From: Bradyrhizobium sp. AZCC 1721
GTDB lineage: Bacteria > Pseudomonadota > Alphaproteobacteria > Rhizobiales > Xanthobacteraceae
Assembly: GCF_036924715.1 (NCBI RefSeq)
Contig: NZ_JAZHSB010000001.1
Location: 6,687,001 to 6,751,000, forward strand
Reading direction: 5' to 3'
DNA length: 64,000 bases
Below are positions 35,467-44,241 of the stretch, piece after piece (position 1 is the first letter of the stretch; every line of letters starts with the position of its first letter). Made by a program: the position numbers and the translations under genes. A model generated the notes under the pieces. The model was given only the letters and a program-made list of their open reading frames with translations, had not been told where the DNA came from and searched no databases.

Positions 35467-36468
35467 CTACTCCTCCACGCCCGCTTCATGCGGGGTGAAC
35501 TGATAGACTGAGGAGCAGAACTCGCAGGTCACCACCACCTTGTCGTCCTTGACCATCTCGGCGCGGTCCTTGGGCGAGAAGCTTTTCAACATCGCGGAGA
35601 CTGCCTCGCGCGAGCAGGAGCATTTTGCGCGCAAGGAGAGCTGTGAGAACACGCGCACGCCGCGCTCGTGAAACAGGCGATACAGCAGGCGCTCGCCCGA
35701 CAGATCGGGATCGATCAGTTCGACATCCTCGACGGTGCCGATCAGCGACTGACCTTCCACCCATGCGTCGTCTTCCGCCACCTGATGCGTAACCGCGCCT
35801 TCCGGCGCGTTGCCCGGATGCAGGTCGGCCTGCCGCGCCCGCTCGGGCGCCTGCGGCAGGAATTGCAGCAGCATGCCGCCGGCGCGCCAGCGATGCTTGC
35901 CGCCGTCGCCGCCACGCCATTCTTCGCCGACCGCAAGCCGCACGCGGGTCGGAATCTGCTCGGAGCGCAGGAAATATTCATGCGCGGCATCCTCAAGGCT
36001 GCCGCCGTCGAGCGCCACCAGTCCCTGGTAACGGCTCATGTCCGCGCCCTGATCGATGGTCATCGCGAGATGGCCCTTGCCGAGCAGGGCGCCTGAATCC
36101 TGCCCGTCCTTCAGCCGCCTTGCGTCGTAGCGCGCATAGGCGCGGAGCCGATCCGGCGACTGGAAATCCACGATCAGAAACGACACCGGGCCATCGGTCT
36201 GCGTCTGCAAAATGAACCGGCCGTCGAATTTGAGCGCCGAACCGAGCAGCGTCGCCAGCACGATCGCTTCGCCAAGCAATTTTCCGACCGGCGCCGGATA
36301 ATCGTGCTTGGTCAGGATGTCGTCGAGCGCGGGGCCGAGTCGGGTCAGCCGTCCGCGCAGATCGAGCGAGGCGACCTCGAACGGCAGCACCGCATCATCG
36401 ACGGGAACGGACGAGGGCGCGCGGATCGGCGCCTCGGTCGTGATTTTGATGTCTGATTGTGAATCCAT
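35467..36468 (-). CDS. hslO: Redox-regulated chaperone Hsp33
   Basis: A 333-residue holdase switched on by oxidation. The C-terminal zinc site is complete: CSCS (CxC) near 278 and CEFC (CxxC) near 309. The N-terminal domain shows LLGEAIVLATLLGSALKFDGRFILQTQTDG-type family sequence in two conserved pieces. The position after argF is conserved in alphaproteobacteria. A family-A repeat separates the two genes, so readthrough from argF is uncertain. Confidence 0.95.
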   Translation of the reverse strand: MDSQSDIKITTEAPIRAPSSVPVDDAVLPFEVASLDLRGRLTRLGPALDDILTKHDYPAPVGKLLGEAIVLATLLGSALKFDGRFILQTQTDGPVSFLIVDFQSPDRLRAYARYDARRLKDGQDSGALLGKGHLAMTIDQGADMSRYQGLVALDGGSLEDAAHEYFLRSEQIPTRVRLAVGEEWRGGDGGKHRWRAGGMLLQFLPQAPERARQADLHPGNAPEGAVTHQVAEDDAWVEGQSLIGTVEDVELIDPDLSGERLLYRLFHERGVRVFSQLSLRAKCSCSREAVSAMLKSFSPKDRAEMVKDDKVVVTCEFCSSVYQFTPHEAGVEE

Positions 36469-36537
36469 GGCGCCTTATCTGGGGGCTTGGAATGCAAAAC
36501 AAAAGGGGTTGACGAGCCGGCGAAACCATCTCCACGC

Positions 36538-36657
36538 GTCGTCCCTGCGAACGCAGGGACCCATAACCACAGGGCGTTGTGAGTAAGGCAAGGCGTCAAC
36601 CACTGCCTTTAATTATTGGGGCCGCGGCGTATGGGTCCCTGCCTTCGCAGGGACGAC
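36538..36657. repeat. Palindromic intergenic repeat, family A (copy 2)
   Basis: GTCGTCCCTGCGAACGCAGG on the left and CCTTCGCAGGGACGAC on the right. Sits between argF and hslO, eight bases after the argF stop on the minus strand. Confidence 0.88.
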
Positions 36658-36665
36658 GGAGAAAC

Positions 36666-37592
36666 CTATGCCACCGCGTCAAAACACCAAGCCAGAATGC
36701 CTTTCTGCGCATGCAGGCGATTTTCGGCTTCGTCGAACACGACCGACTGCGCGCCGTCGATCACCTCATCGGTGACTTCCTCGCCGCGATGAGCGGGCAG
36801 GCAGTGCATGAAGATCGCGTCCGGCTTGGCCAGCGACATCAGCTTCGCATTGACCTGATAGGGCTTCAGCACATTGTGGCGATGTTCGCCGTCCTTGTCG
36901 CCCATCGAGACCCAGGTGTCGGTGACGACGCAATCGGCGCCGCGCACGGCGGCTTCGGGATCGGTGCCGAGCACGATCGGCGCCTGCGTCGCCTTGATCC
37001 AGTCCTTCATCGCCTTGTTCGGCGCAAGCTGCGGCGGGGTTGCGACATTGAGCCTGAACTTGAAACGCTCGGCTGCATGCGCCCAGGATGCCAGCACATT
37101 GTTGTCGTCGCCGGTCCAGGCCACGGTCCTGCCCTCGATCGGCCCGCGATGCTCCTCGAAGGTCATCAGGTCGGCCATCACCTGGCAGGGATGCGAGCGC
37201 CGCGTCAGGCCGTTGATCACGGGCACCGTGGCGTGCGCGGCCAATTCCAAGAGCGCGTCGTGGTTGAGGATGCGGATCATGATCGCATCGACATAGCGCG
37301 ACAGCACGCGCGCGGTGTCGGCGATGGTCTCGCCGCGGCCGAGCTGCATCTCGGCACCGGTCAGCATGATGGATTCGCCGCCGAGTTGGCGCATGCCGAC
37401 GTCGAACGACACCCGGGTGCGGGTCGAGGGACGTTCGAAGATCATCGCCAGCGTCTTGCCTTCGAGCGGCTTCTTGCCCTTCTCATGCGCTTTCAGCTTC
37501 GCCTTCATGGTGGCGCTCAAGGTCAGCATGCTGCGCAATTCATCTAACGGCAGTTCATTGATGTCGAGGAAGTGACGGACGGATTTGCTCAT
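36666..37592 (-). CDS. argF: Ornithine carbamoyltransferase
   Basis: A 308-residue cytoplasmic enzyme making citrulline from ornithine and carbamoyl phosphate. The carbamoyl-phosphate loop FERPSTRTR is at residues 53-60, HPCQ in RSHPCQVMADL near 142, and the ornithine loop HCLPAHRG at 263-270. Its ATG overlaps the argD stop by one base (TGATG), so the two are translationally coupled. Confidence 0.97.
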   Translation of the reverse strand: MSKSVRHFLDINELPLDELRSMLTLSATMKAKLKAHEKGKKPLEGKTLAMIFERPSTRTRVSFDVGMRQLGGESIMLTGAEMQLGRGETIADTARVLSRYVDAIMIRILNHDALLELAAHATVPVINGLTRRSHPCQVMADLMTFEEHRGPIEGRTVAWTGDDNNVLASWAHAAERFKFRLNVATPPQLAPNKAMKDWIKATQAPIVLGTDPEAAVRGADCVVTDTWVSMGDKDGEHRHNVLKPYQVNAKLMSLAKPDAIFMHCLPAHRGEEVTDEVIDGAQSVVFDEAENRLHAQKGILAWCFDAVA

Positions 37593-38800
37593 CAGCCCGC
37601 CGCCTTCTTCAACTGGCCAGCGGACAGCGCGACACAGGCGCGCTCCAACCTTTGCACGGATTCCTCGATCTCGGCCTCGGTGACGATCAGCGGCGCGAGG
37701 AACCGCACCACATTGTCGCCGGCGCCGACGGTGAGCAATTTCTCGTCGCGCAACGCATTGACGAGATCGCCCGACGGCACCACGGCCTTGACGCCGACCA
37801 GAAGCCCCTCGCCGCGAACTTCCGACAGCACGGCGGGATAGCGATCGACGACGGAGGCCAGTTTCTGTTTCAACAGCAGCGACATCTTCTGCACGTGATC
37901 GAAGAAGCCCGGCTCCAGCATCACGTCGAGCACGGCATTCGCCGCAGCGATCGCCAGCGGATTGCCGCCGAAGGTCGAGCCGTGCGAGCCCGGCGTCATG
38001 CCGCTTGCGGCTTCCGCCGTCGCCAGCACCGCGCCGATCGGGAAGCCGCCGCCCAACGCTTTGGCCAGCGACATCACATCCGGTGTCACGCCGACGCGCT
38101 TATAGGCGAAGAGATCGCCGGTGCGGCCCATGCCGGTCTGCACCTCGTCGAACGCGAGCAACAGGCCCTTCTCGTCGCAGAGCTGGCGCAGCGCCTTGAA
38201 GAAAGACTGCGGCGCCGAGCGCACGCCGCCCTCGCCCTGCACCGGCTCGATCAGGATGCCCGCGGTCTGCGGGCCGATCGCTTTCTTGACCGCTTCGAGA
38301 TCGCCATGCGGCACCTGGTCGAAACCGTCCATCGGCGGCCCAAAGCCTTCGAGATATTTGGCGGAGCCGGTTGCTGCGAGCGTGCCCAGGGTGCGGCCGT
38401 GGAATGCGCCCTCGAAGGTGACGAGACGATAGCGCTCGGGATGGCCTTTGGAGAATTGATAGCGGCGCACGACCTTGATCACGCCTTCCATCGCCTCGGC
38501 GCCGGAATTGCAGAAGAACACGAGGTCGGCAAAGCTCTGCTCGCAAAGCCGCGCGGCGAGCTTCTCGCCATCCGGCGACTTGAACAGGTTCGACATGTGC
38601 CAGAGTTTCGTCGACTGCTCCTGCAGCGCCGCGATCAGGTGCGGATGGCAGTGACCGAGCGCATTCACCGCGACGCCCGAGGTGAAGTCCAAATAGCGCT
38701 CGCCATTGGTGGCGGTCAGCCAGCAGCCCTCGCCGCGTTCGAAGCCGAGATCGACCCTGGCGAAGACCGGGAGCAGATGCGACGTGGCGCTATTGGTCAT
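37592..38800 (-). CDS. argD: Acetylornithine aminotransferase
   Basis: A 402-residue class III PLP aminotransferase of arginine synthesis (also able to act in lysine synthesis). PLP Lys247 is in SLAKALGGG; FDEVQTG near 217-223 holds the PLP Asp, and FCNSGAEAMEG near 96-106 the phosphate loop. The ATG at 38800 was taken because the frame upstream is the leader. A strong promoter and 5' hairpin lie upstream. First gene of argD-argF. Confidence 0.95.
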   Translation of the reverse strand: MTNSATSHLLPVFARVDLGFERGEGCWLTATNGERYLDFTSGVAVNALGHCHPHLIAALQEQSTKLWHMSNLFKSPDGEKLAARLCEQSFADLVFFCNSGAEAMEGVIKVVRRYQFSKGHPERYRLVTFEGAFHGRTLGTLAATGSAKYLEGFGPPMDGFDQVPHGDLEAVKKAIGPQTAGILIEPVQGEGGVRSAPQSFFKALRQLCDEKGLLLAFDEVQTGMGRTGDLFAYKRVGVTPDVMSLAKALGGGFPIGAVLATAEAASGMTPGSHGSTFGGNPLAIAAANAVLDVMLEPGFFDHVQKMSLLLKQKLASVVDRYPAVLSEVRGEGLLVGVKAVVPSGDLVNALRDEKLLTVGAGDNVVRFLAPLIVTEAEIEESVQRLERACVALSAGQLKKAAG

Positions 38801-38891
38801 GGCAATCACTGAGGTTTGAGACCTGCCTTTGAGACCTGCCGCGGGCGTGCATTGGCGCGAACGCGGCAACAGCCGGTCTTGCGAAAACGAA

Positions 38892-38918
38892 ACGTGCCGC
38901 CTCTTAAGGGCGGCACGT
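38892..38918 (-). promoter_or_regulatory. Stem-loop at the 5' end of the argDF transcript
   Basis: A perfect ten-base inverted repeat ACGTGCCGCC/GGCGGCACGT with a seven-base loop. On the minus strand it is followed by TTTCGTTTTCG. Given the promoter next to it, it would form at about +5 to +32 of the mRNA. Confidence 0.6.
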
Positions 38919-38925
38919 GAGAGGC

Positions 38926-38953
38926 ATTCTATGTGGGCGTGGGGCGCTGTCAA
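38926..38953 (-). promoter_or_regulatory. Promoter of argDF
   Basis: TTGACA (perfect -35, plus-strand positions 38948-38953) and TAGAAT (38926-38931) with a 16-base spacer, minus strand, about 125 bases upstream of argD. The remaining bases up to gcrA hold the GANTC cluster described separately. Confidence 0.7.
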
Positions 38954-39070
38954 CACGCCACGGAGCCGCCTTTCCTGCAGTGCAAGATGCTGAAATCCGT
39001 AAGATTGCGGTGTGGTGGAAAACACGCAGTGAAATGCCTAGATGTCAGAACATGTGGACGTTCGGGCCCG

Positions 39071-39248
39071 GACTCTTGCGCCCGAGTCACGCCATATTGT
39101 AGCGTTTGGGCTGTCGGGTACGACATCTCGTGCGGCAGTTCTGATCCCTAAGAGTCCATTTTGTACAGGCGTAAACGTTCGGCGCGGTTAGCGCGTCCGG
39201 CGAGGGCTAAGGGATTCTGACCGCAGGGATTTTTGAGACGAATGACTC
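39071..39248 (+). promoter_or_regulatory. Cluster of GANTC methylation sites upstream of gcrA
   Basis: Four GANTC sites (GACTC 39071, GAGTC 39084, GAGTC 39152, GACTC 39244) lie in 178 bases before gcrA. GANTC is the CcrM methylation site, and GcrA acts at methylated GANTC in promoters in Caulobacter. Fewer than one site is expected by chance in this length. Confidence 0.55.
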
Positions 39249-39296
39249 GCCAGCGCTGCCCCCGATTGGCCGGCGCGATGCGAAGGGAAGATTACG

Positions 39297-39806
39297 ATGA
39301 CGGTTTTGACCTGGTCCGACGATCGCGTCGAACAGCTTAAGAAGCTCTGGGAAGCCGGATTGTCGGCGAGCCAGATCGCCGCGGAACTCGGGAATGTGAC
39401 GCGAAACGCCGTAATCGGCAAAGTGCACCGGCTGGGCCTTTCCGGCCGTGCCAAGAGCCCCTCCTCGGCCGCCCCGCGGCAGCGCAAGGCACGCCCCGCC
39501 CAGCCGATGATGCGGGTGTCGCGTCCGGTCTCGCGCGGCAACACCGCGCTGGCACACGCCTTCGAAGTCGAGATGGAGCCGGATCCGATCGCCTTCGACA
39601 ACGTCGTGCCGATGAGCCAGCGGCTGTCGCTGCTCGAACTGAACGAGGCCACCTGCCACTGGCCGGTCGGCGATCCCTCGAGCCCGGAATTCTTCTTCTG
39701 CGGCGGCAAGGCGCTCACGGGCCTGCCCTATTGCGCCCACCACTCGCGCATCGCCTACCAGCCCGCTGCCGATCGGCGCAGGCAGCAGCCGAAGCAGACG
39801 CGGTAA
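39297..39806 (+). CDS. gcrA: Cell-cycle regulator GcrA
   Basis: A 169-residue GcrA protein. The N-terminal DNA-binding domain reads MTVLTWSDDRVEQLKKLW then LSASQIAAELG and TRNAVIGKVHRLGL; the C-terminal sigma70-contact domain has CHWPVGDP and FCGGKALTGLPYCAHHSRIAY. It binds sigma70 holoenzyme and activates promoters with methylated GANTC sites. Convergent with phoB. Confidence 0.97.
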   Translation: MTVLTWSDDRVEQLKKLWEAGLSASQIAAELGNVTRNAVIGKVHRLGLSGRAKSPSSAAPRQRKARPAQPMMRVSRPVSRGNTALAHAFEVEMEPDPIAFDNVVPMSQRLSLLELNEATCHWPVGDPSSPEFFFCGGKALTGLPYCAHHSRIAYQPAADRRRQQPKQTR

Positions 39807-39831
39807 GGGGCGCGCACCATTATCTCAACTT

Positions 39832-39953
39832 GTCGTCCCTGCGAACGCAGGGACCCATAACCACAGGTGTCTGTGGTTACGCTGAGCTGGAGCTCCAGCA
39901 CGTTTCAACAATCGAGATTTGTGGTTATCGGTCCCCGCGTTCGCGGGGACGAC
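39832..39953. repeat. Palindromic intergenic repeat, family A (copy 3)
   Basis: GTCGTCCCTGCGAACGCAGG on the left, GCGTTCGCGGGGACGAC on the right (ACC CCG variant). It lies between the convergent gcrA and phoB. Confidence 0.88.
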
Positions 39954-39985
39954 GGCGGGGCTTGCGGAAATAGCAGCGGACGCAG

Positions 39986-40690
39986 CTACGGCTCCACCTT
40001 CGCAAACCGGTCATCCAGCGCGTAACCTGCGCCGCGGACGGTGCGGATCGGATCCTGCTCGCGGCCGGGGTTGAGCAGTTTGCGCAAGCGGCCGATATGG
40101 ACGTCGACGGTGCGCTCGTCGATATAGATGTCGCGGCCCCAGACGCTGTCGAGCAACTGCTCGCGGCTGAAGACGCGGCCGGGGTGCTCGAGGAAAAATT
40201 CGAGCAGGCGGTACTCGGTCGGGCCGAGATCGATCTGGCGGCCCGAGCGCGCGACGCGGCGTTTTTCGCGATCGAGTTCGATATCGCCATAGGTCAGCAC
40301 GGTGGCGAGCCGCTCGGGGCTCGCCCGCCGCAGCAGGCCCTTTACGCGCGCCAGCAGTTCCGGCACCGAGAACGGCTTGACGATGTAATCGTCGGCGCCG
40401 GTCGCAAGCCCCCGCACCCGCTCGCTCTCCTCGCCGCGCGCGGTCAGCATGATGATCGGCAATTGCTTGGTTTCGGGGCGCGCTCTCAAACGGCGGCACA
40501 GCTCGATGCCGGAGAGGCCCGGCAGCATCCAGTCGAGCACGACGAGATCGGGCACGCGCTCCTTCAGCCGCGTATCCGCATCGTCGCCGCGGCCGACGGT
40601 CTCGACCTCATAGCCTTCAGCGTCGAGGTTGTAGCGCAACAGCGTGGTCAACGCTTCCTCGTCCTCGACCACCATAATGCGCGCGCTCAT
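39986..40690 (-). CDS. phoB: Phosphate regulon response regulator PhoB
   Basis: A 234-residue OmpR/PhoB-family regulator: receiver domain with the phosphorylated Asp53 in VVLDWMLPG and Lys in the KPFSVPEL loop near 102-106, then a winged HTH ending in RTVRGAGYALD. It binds Pho boxes such as that before pstS. Last gene of the pst-pho cluster, 10 bases after phoU. Confidence 0.96.
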   Translation of the reverse strand: MSARIMVVEDEEALTTLLRYNLDAEGYEVETVGRGDDADTRLKERVPDLVVLDWMLPGLSGIELCRRLRARPETKQLPIIMLTARGEESERVRGLATGADDYIVKPFSVPELLARVKGLLRRASPERLATVLTYGDIELDREKRRVARSGRQIDLGPTEYRLLEFFLEHPGRVFSREQLLDSVWGRDIYIDERTVDVHIGRLRKLLNPGREQDPIRTVRGAGYALDDRFAKVEP

Positions 40691-40700
40691 TCTGCTTTCC

Positions 40701-41417
40701 TCAAGTGTTGGAGACGGTCGTGGCAAACGTCGTCATGTCGCCCTTCGGGCGCTTGTCGAGCATCTGCTGACCCTCGATCATGTAGAACACGGTTTCGGCG
40801 ATGTTGGTTGCGTGGTCGCCGATCCGCTCGATATTCTTGGCGCAGAACATCAGGTGGATGCAGAACGAGATGTTGCGCGGATCCTCCATCATGTAGGTGA
40901 GGAGTTCGCGGAACAGCGAGGTGCAGATGGCGTCGACTTCCTCGTCGCCCTTCCACACCGCCATCGCCGCCGGCAGATCGTGCGCGGCATAGGCGTCCAG
41001 CACCGACTTGACCTGCGATTGTACCAGATCGGTCATGTGCTCGAGGCCGCGCATCAGTTTCAGCGGCTGGAAATCGTTCTCCAGCGCCGCGACGCGCTTG
41101 CCCATGTTCTTGGCGAGGTCGCCGATCCGCTCCAGATCGGTGGCAACCCGCATCGCGCCGACGATCTCGCGCAGATCGATCGCCATCGGCTGGCGGCGGG
41201 CGATGGTCAGCACCGCGCGCTCCTCGATCAGATGCTGCAGGCGGTCGATCTCGACGTCGGTGGCGACGACGTGCTTGCCGAGCGCGACGTCGCGGCGGAC
41301 CAGCGCGTCGACGGATTCGGTGATCATGCGCTCAGCAAGGCCGCCCATCTCGGCGACCAGACGCGTCAATTCCTGGAGGTCGCTGTCAAACGCCTTGGCG
41401 GTGTGCTCAGAAGCCAT
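40701..41417 (-). CDS. phoU: Phosphate signalling protein PhoU
   Basis: A 238-residue protein of two PhoU three-helix repeats (MGGLAERMITESVDALVRRD and MRGLEHMTDLVQSQVKSVLDA), each with acidic metal-binding patches such as ERIGDLAKN and ERIGDHATN. It passes the state of PstSCAB to PhoR and shuts off the regulon in phosphate excess. 11 bases after pstB. Confidence 0.97.
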   Translation of the reverse strand: MASEHTAKAFDSDLQELTRLVAEMGGLAERMITESVDALVRRDVALGKHVVATDVEIDRLQHLIEERAVLTIARRQPMAIDLREIVGAMRVATDLERIGDLAKNMGKRVAALENDFQPLKLMRGLEHMTDLVQSQVKSVLDAYAAHDLPAAMAVWKGDEEVDAICTSLFRELLTYMMEDPRNISFCIHLMFCAKNIERIGDHATNIAETVFYMIEGQQMLDKRPKGDMTTFATTVSNT

Positions 41418-41428
41418 CTGTTATCTCC

Positions 41429-42250
41429 TTAACCAAACCGCCCCGTGATGTAGTCCTGGGTACGTCGATCGCGCGGCGAGGTGAAAATCTTGTTGGTGTC
41501 GTCGAATTCGACCAGCTCGCCGAGATACATGAAGGCGGTCTTGTCCGAGACGCGCGCCGCCTGCTGCATATTATGGGTGACGATGGCGATGGTGTAGTCC
41601 TCTGCCAGTTCCTGGATCAGTTCCTCGATCTTGGCGGTCGAGATCGGATCGAGCGCCGAGCAGGGCTCGTCGAACAGGATCACCTCGGGCCTGACCGCAA
41701 CGGTGCGCGCGATGCAGAGCCGCTGCTGCTGGCCGCCGGACAGCGAGAGGCCGCTTGCATTGAGCTTGTCCTTGACCTCGTTCCACAGGGCGCCGCCGCG
41801 CAGCGCCTTCTCGACCCGGCCGTCCATCTCCGACTTGGAGATCTTCTCGTAGAGACGGATACCGAAGGCGATGTTCTCGTAGATCGTCATCGGGAACGGC
41901 GTCGGCTTCTGGAACACCATGCCGACGCGGGCCCGCAGCAGATTGAGATCGAGCTTGGGGTCGAGGACGTTGGTCTGGTCGAGCAAGAGCTGACCGGTGG
42001 CGCGCTGACCCGGATAGAGATCGTACATCCGGTTGAATATCCGCAGCAACGTGGATTTGCCGCAGCCGGACGGGCCGATGAAGGCGGTGACGCGGTGGGT
42101 GCCGAGCGTCAGGTTGATGTTCTTCAGCGCATGGTGCTCGCCATAGTAGAAGTTCAGACTGCGCGCGGTCACCTTCGGCGCAGCCTCGGGCAGCGTCGCC
42201 TGCGGAACGGGCCCGCTCGCGTTACTCACGGATACGGAGAGATCGGTCAT
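41429..42250 (-). CDS. pstB: Phosphate ABC transporter ATP-binding protein PstB
   Basis: A 273-residue ATPase with Walker A GPSGCGKST (59-67), LSGGQQQRLCIART signature and Walker B VILFDEPCSALDP, the Cys after DEP being typical of PstB. The N-terminus is lengthened by about 25 residues of low complexity. Overlaps pstA stop by four bases. Confidence 0.97.
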   Translation of the reverse strand: MTDLSVSVSNASGPVPQATLPEAAPKVTARSLNFYYGEHHALKNINLTLGTHRVTAFIGPSGCGKSTLLRIFNRMYDLYPGQRATGQLLLDQTNVLDPKLDLNLLRARVGMVFQKPTPFPMTIYENIAFGIRLYEKISKSEMDGRVEKALRGGALWNEVKDKLNASGLSLSGGQQQRLCIARTVAVRPEVILFDEPCSALDPISTAKIEELIQELAEDYTIAIVTHNMQQAARVSDKTAFMYLGELVEFDDTNKIFTSPRDRRTQDYITGRFG

Positions 42251-43092
42251 TTGGATGTCCTCTCGGCGCCAAGGATGCGCGCGCCAATATTCAGGGCCAA
42301 CACGGTGAGCGTGATCAGAAGCGCCCCGCTCCAGGCGAGCTGCTTCCAGTAGACATAGGGGCTCTGCACGAAGTTGTTGATGGTGACCGGCAGGTTCGCC
42401 ATCGTCTTGGTCAGGTCCAGGCTGAAGAACTGGTTGGACAGCGCCGTGAACAATAGCGGCGCGGTTTCGCCGGCGACACGGGCGGTGGCCAGCAGGACGC
42501 CGGTGATAAGGCCGGCGCGCGCGGCGCGGTAGGCGATCCGGCGGATCACCAGCGAGCGCGGCAGGCCGAGCGCAGACGCCGCCTCGCGCAGGGGATTGGG
42601 CACCAGCCCCAGCATGTCCTCGGTGGTGCGGACCACCACGGGAATCACGATCACGGCGAGCGCCAGGCAGCCGGCAAAGGCCGAGAAGCCGCCCATCGGC
42701 ACCACGATCGCGCCGTAGATGAACAGGCCGATGATGATCGACGGCGCGCTCAACAGAATATCGTTGATGAAGCGGATCACCGAGGTGAGCTTGTCGTGCT
42801 TGCCGTATTCGGCGAGATAGGTTCCGGCAAAAAGGCCGAGCGGCGCACCGATGCCGACCCCGATCACGGTCATCATGATCGAGCCGATGATGGCGTTGCG
42901 CAGGCCGCCATCGGTCGAACCGGGCGGCGGCGTATCCTGGGTGAAGACGGCGAGGTTGAGGCCGGCGAGGCCGTTATAGAACAGCGTGAACAGGATCAGT
43001 GCCAGCCAGGTCACGCCGAACGCTGCAGCGCCCAGGCACAGGAACTTGACGATGACATTCTTGCGGCGGCGGGAGACGTAAATCGGGTTCAT
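42247..43092 (-). CDS. pstA: Phosphate ABC transporter permease PstA
   Basis: A 281-residue inner-membrane permease, six helices, with the cytoplasmic EAA-type loop LREAASALGLPRSLVIRRI. Works with PstC. Starts one base after pstC and ends in an ATGA overlap with pstB. Confidence 0.96.
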   Translation of the reverse strand: MNPIYVSRRRKNVIVKFLCLGAAAFGVTWLALILFTLFYNGLAGLNLAVFTQDTPPPGSTDGGLRNAIIGSIMMTVIGVGIGAPLGLFAGTYLAEYGKHDKLTSVIRFINDILLSAPSIIIGLFIYGAIVVPMGGFSAFAGCLALAVIVIPVVVRTTEDMLGLVPNPLREAASALGLPRSLVIRRIAYRAARAGLITGVLLATARVAGETAPLLFTALSNQFFSLDLTKTMANLPVTINNFVQSPYVYWKQLAWSGALLITLTVLALNIGARILGAERTSK

Positions 43093-43093
43093 G

Positions 43094-44092
43094 TCAGTTC
43101 CCCGCCTTCTTTTCCAGCCGCATCAGCATCAGCCGCGCGGCAGCAAGAACGAAGAACGTCAGAATGAACAGGAGCAGGCCGAGCAGGATCAGGCCGGACT
43201 GGTGCAACCCGTCGCTTTCGGCGAATTCGGATGCGATCGCGGCCGAGATCGTGGTGCCGGGCGCAAAGATCGAGGACTGGATCTTGAACGAATTGCCGAT
43301 GATGAAGGTCACCGCCATGGTCTCGCCCAGCGCACGGCCGAGCGCCAGCATGATGCCGCCGATCACGCCGACGCGGGTGTAGGGGATGACGACGTTGCGA
43401 ACGACTTCCCAGTTGGTACACCCCACCCCATAGGCGGCCTCTTTGAGCACCGGCGGGACCGTCTTGAAGACGTCGACCGAGATCGCGGTGATGAACGGCA
43501 ACACCATGATCGCCAGAATCAATGACGCGTTGAACAGGCTGAGATAGGACGGCGGCCCGGCGAAGATCGTCCCCAGCACTGGAACGCCGTCGAACACGCT
43601 GATCATGAACGGCTGGAAGTTGTTGGCCAGAAACGGCCCCAGCACGAAGAAGCCCCACATGCCGTAGATGATGGAGGGAATGCCGGCCAGCAGTTCGATG
43701 GCAAGCCCGATCGGACGGCGCAGCCAGATCGGGCAGATCTCGGTCAGGAACACAGCGATGCCGAGCCCGACCGGAATAGCGATCGCCATCGCGATCACGG
43801 AGGTGATCAGCGTGCCGTAGACCGGGCCGAGCGCGCCGAGCACTGGCGGGTCGGCAGACGGCGCCCAGCGCTGCGTCCACAGGAAGGCGGCGCCGTATTC
43901 CCGGATCGCCGGCCAGGCGCCGATAATAAGCGAAATGATGATGCCGCCGAGGATGAGCAGAACCGAGATCGCGCAGGCGCGCGTAATCCAGTAGAAGGTG
44001 ACGTCGCCGAGCTTGAACGCGCTGAGAGCCTTTGCGCGATCGTAAGGTCCGGCAGCGTCCATTACGTCGCTTTCAACTGCCATTTCTGCCAC
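43094..44092 (-). CDS. pstC: Phosphate ABC transporter permease PstC
   Basis: A 332-residue permease with the PstC-specific GIPSIIYGMWGFFVLGP and an EAA loop LKEAAYGVGCTNWEVVRNVV. A GTG start at 44092 has GGGGA seven bases upstream; ATG at 44083 is the alternative. Preceded by a spacer of 149 bases with a long stem-loop. Confidence 0.95.
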   Translation of the reverse strand: MAEMAVESDVMDAAGPYDRAKALSAFKLGDVTFYWITRACAISVLLILGGIIISLIIGAWPAIREYGAAFLWTQRWAPSADPPVLGALGPVYGTLITSVIAMAIAIPVGLGIAVFLTEICPIWLRRPIGLAIELLAGIPSIIYGMWGFFVLGPFLANNFQPFMISVFDGVPVLGTIFAGPPSYLSLFNASLILAIMVLPFITAISVDVFKTVPPVLKEAAYGVGCTNWEVVRNVVIPYTRVGVIGGIMLALGRALGETMAVTFIIGNSFKIQSSIFAPGTTISAAIASEFAESDGLHQSGLILLGLLLFILTFFVLAAARLMLMRLEKKAGN

Positions 44093-44188
44093 GCCAATCC
44101 CCTGTACTTATAGCCCAATGACCCGGACTTCGGTGCACGGCTTTTTCGGCTCGTGCATTGTTCTTGCCTCTCTTGTCCCGAGAGGGGT

Positions 44189-44215
44189 GCTCAACCCGGG
44201 CATCCCGGGTTGAGC
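44189..44215 (-). promoter_or_regulatory. Stem-loop between pstS and pstC
   Basis: A perfect 12-base inverted repeat (GCTCAACCCGGG/CCCGGGTTGAGC) with a three-base loop, no T-run after it. Such hairpins after a binding-protein gene protect the upstream mRNA, so PstS would be made in excess over the membrane subunits. Confidence 0.7.
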
Positions 44216-44241
44216 GATCGTGTTGCGTAGCGCTGGACCGA

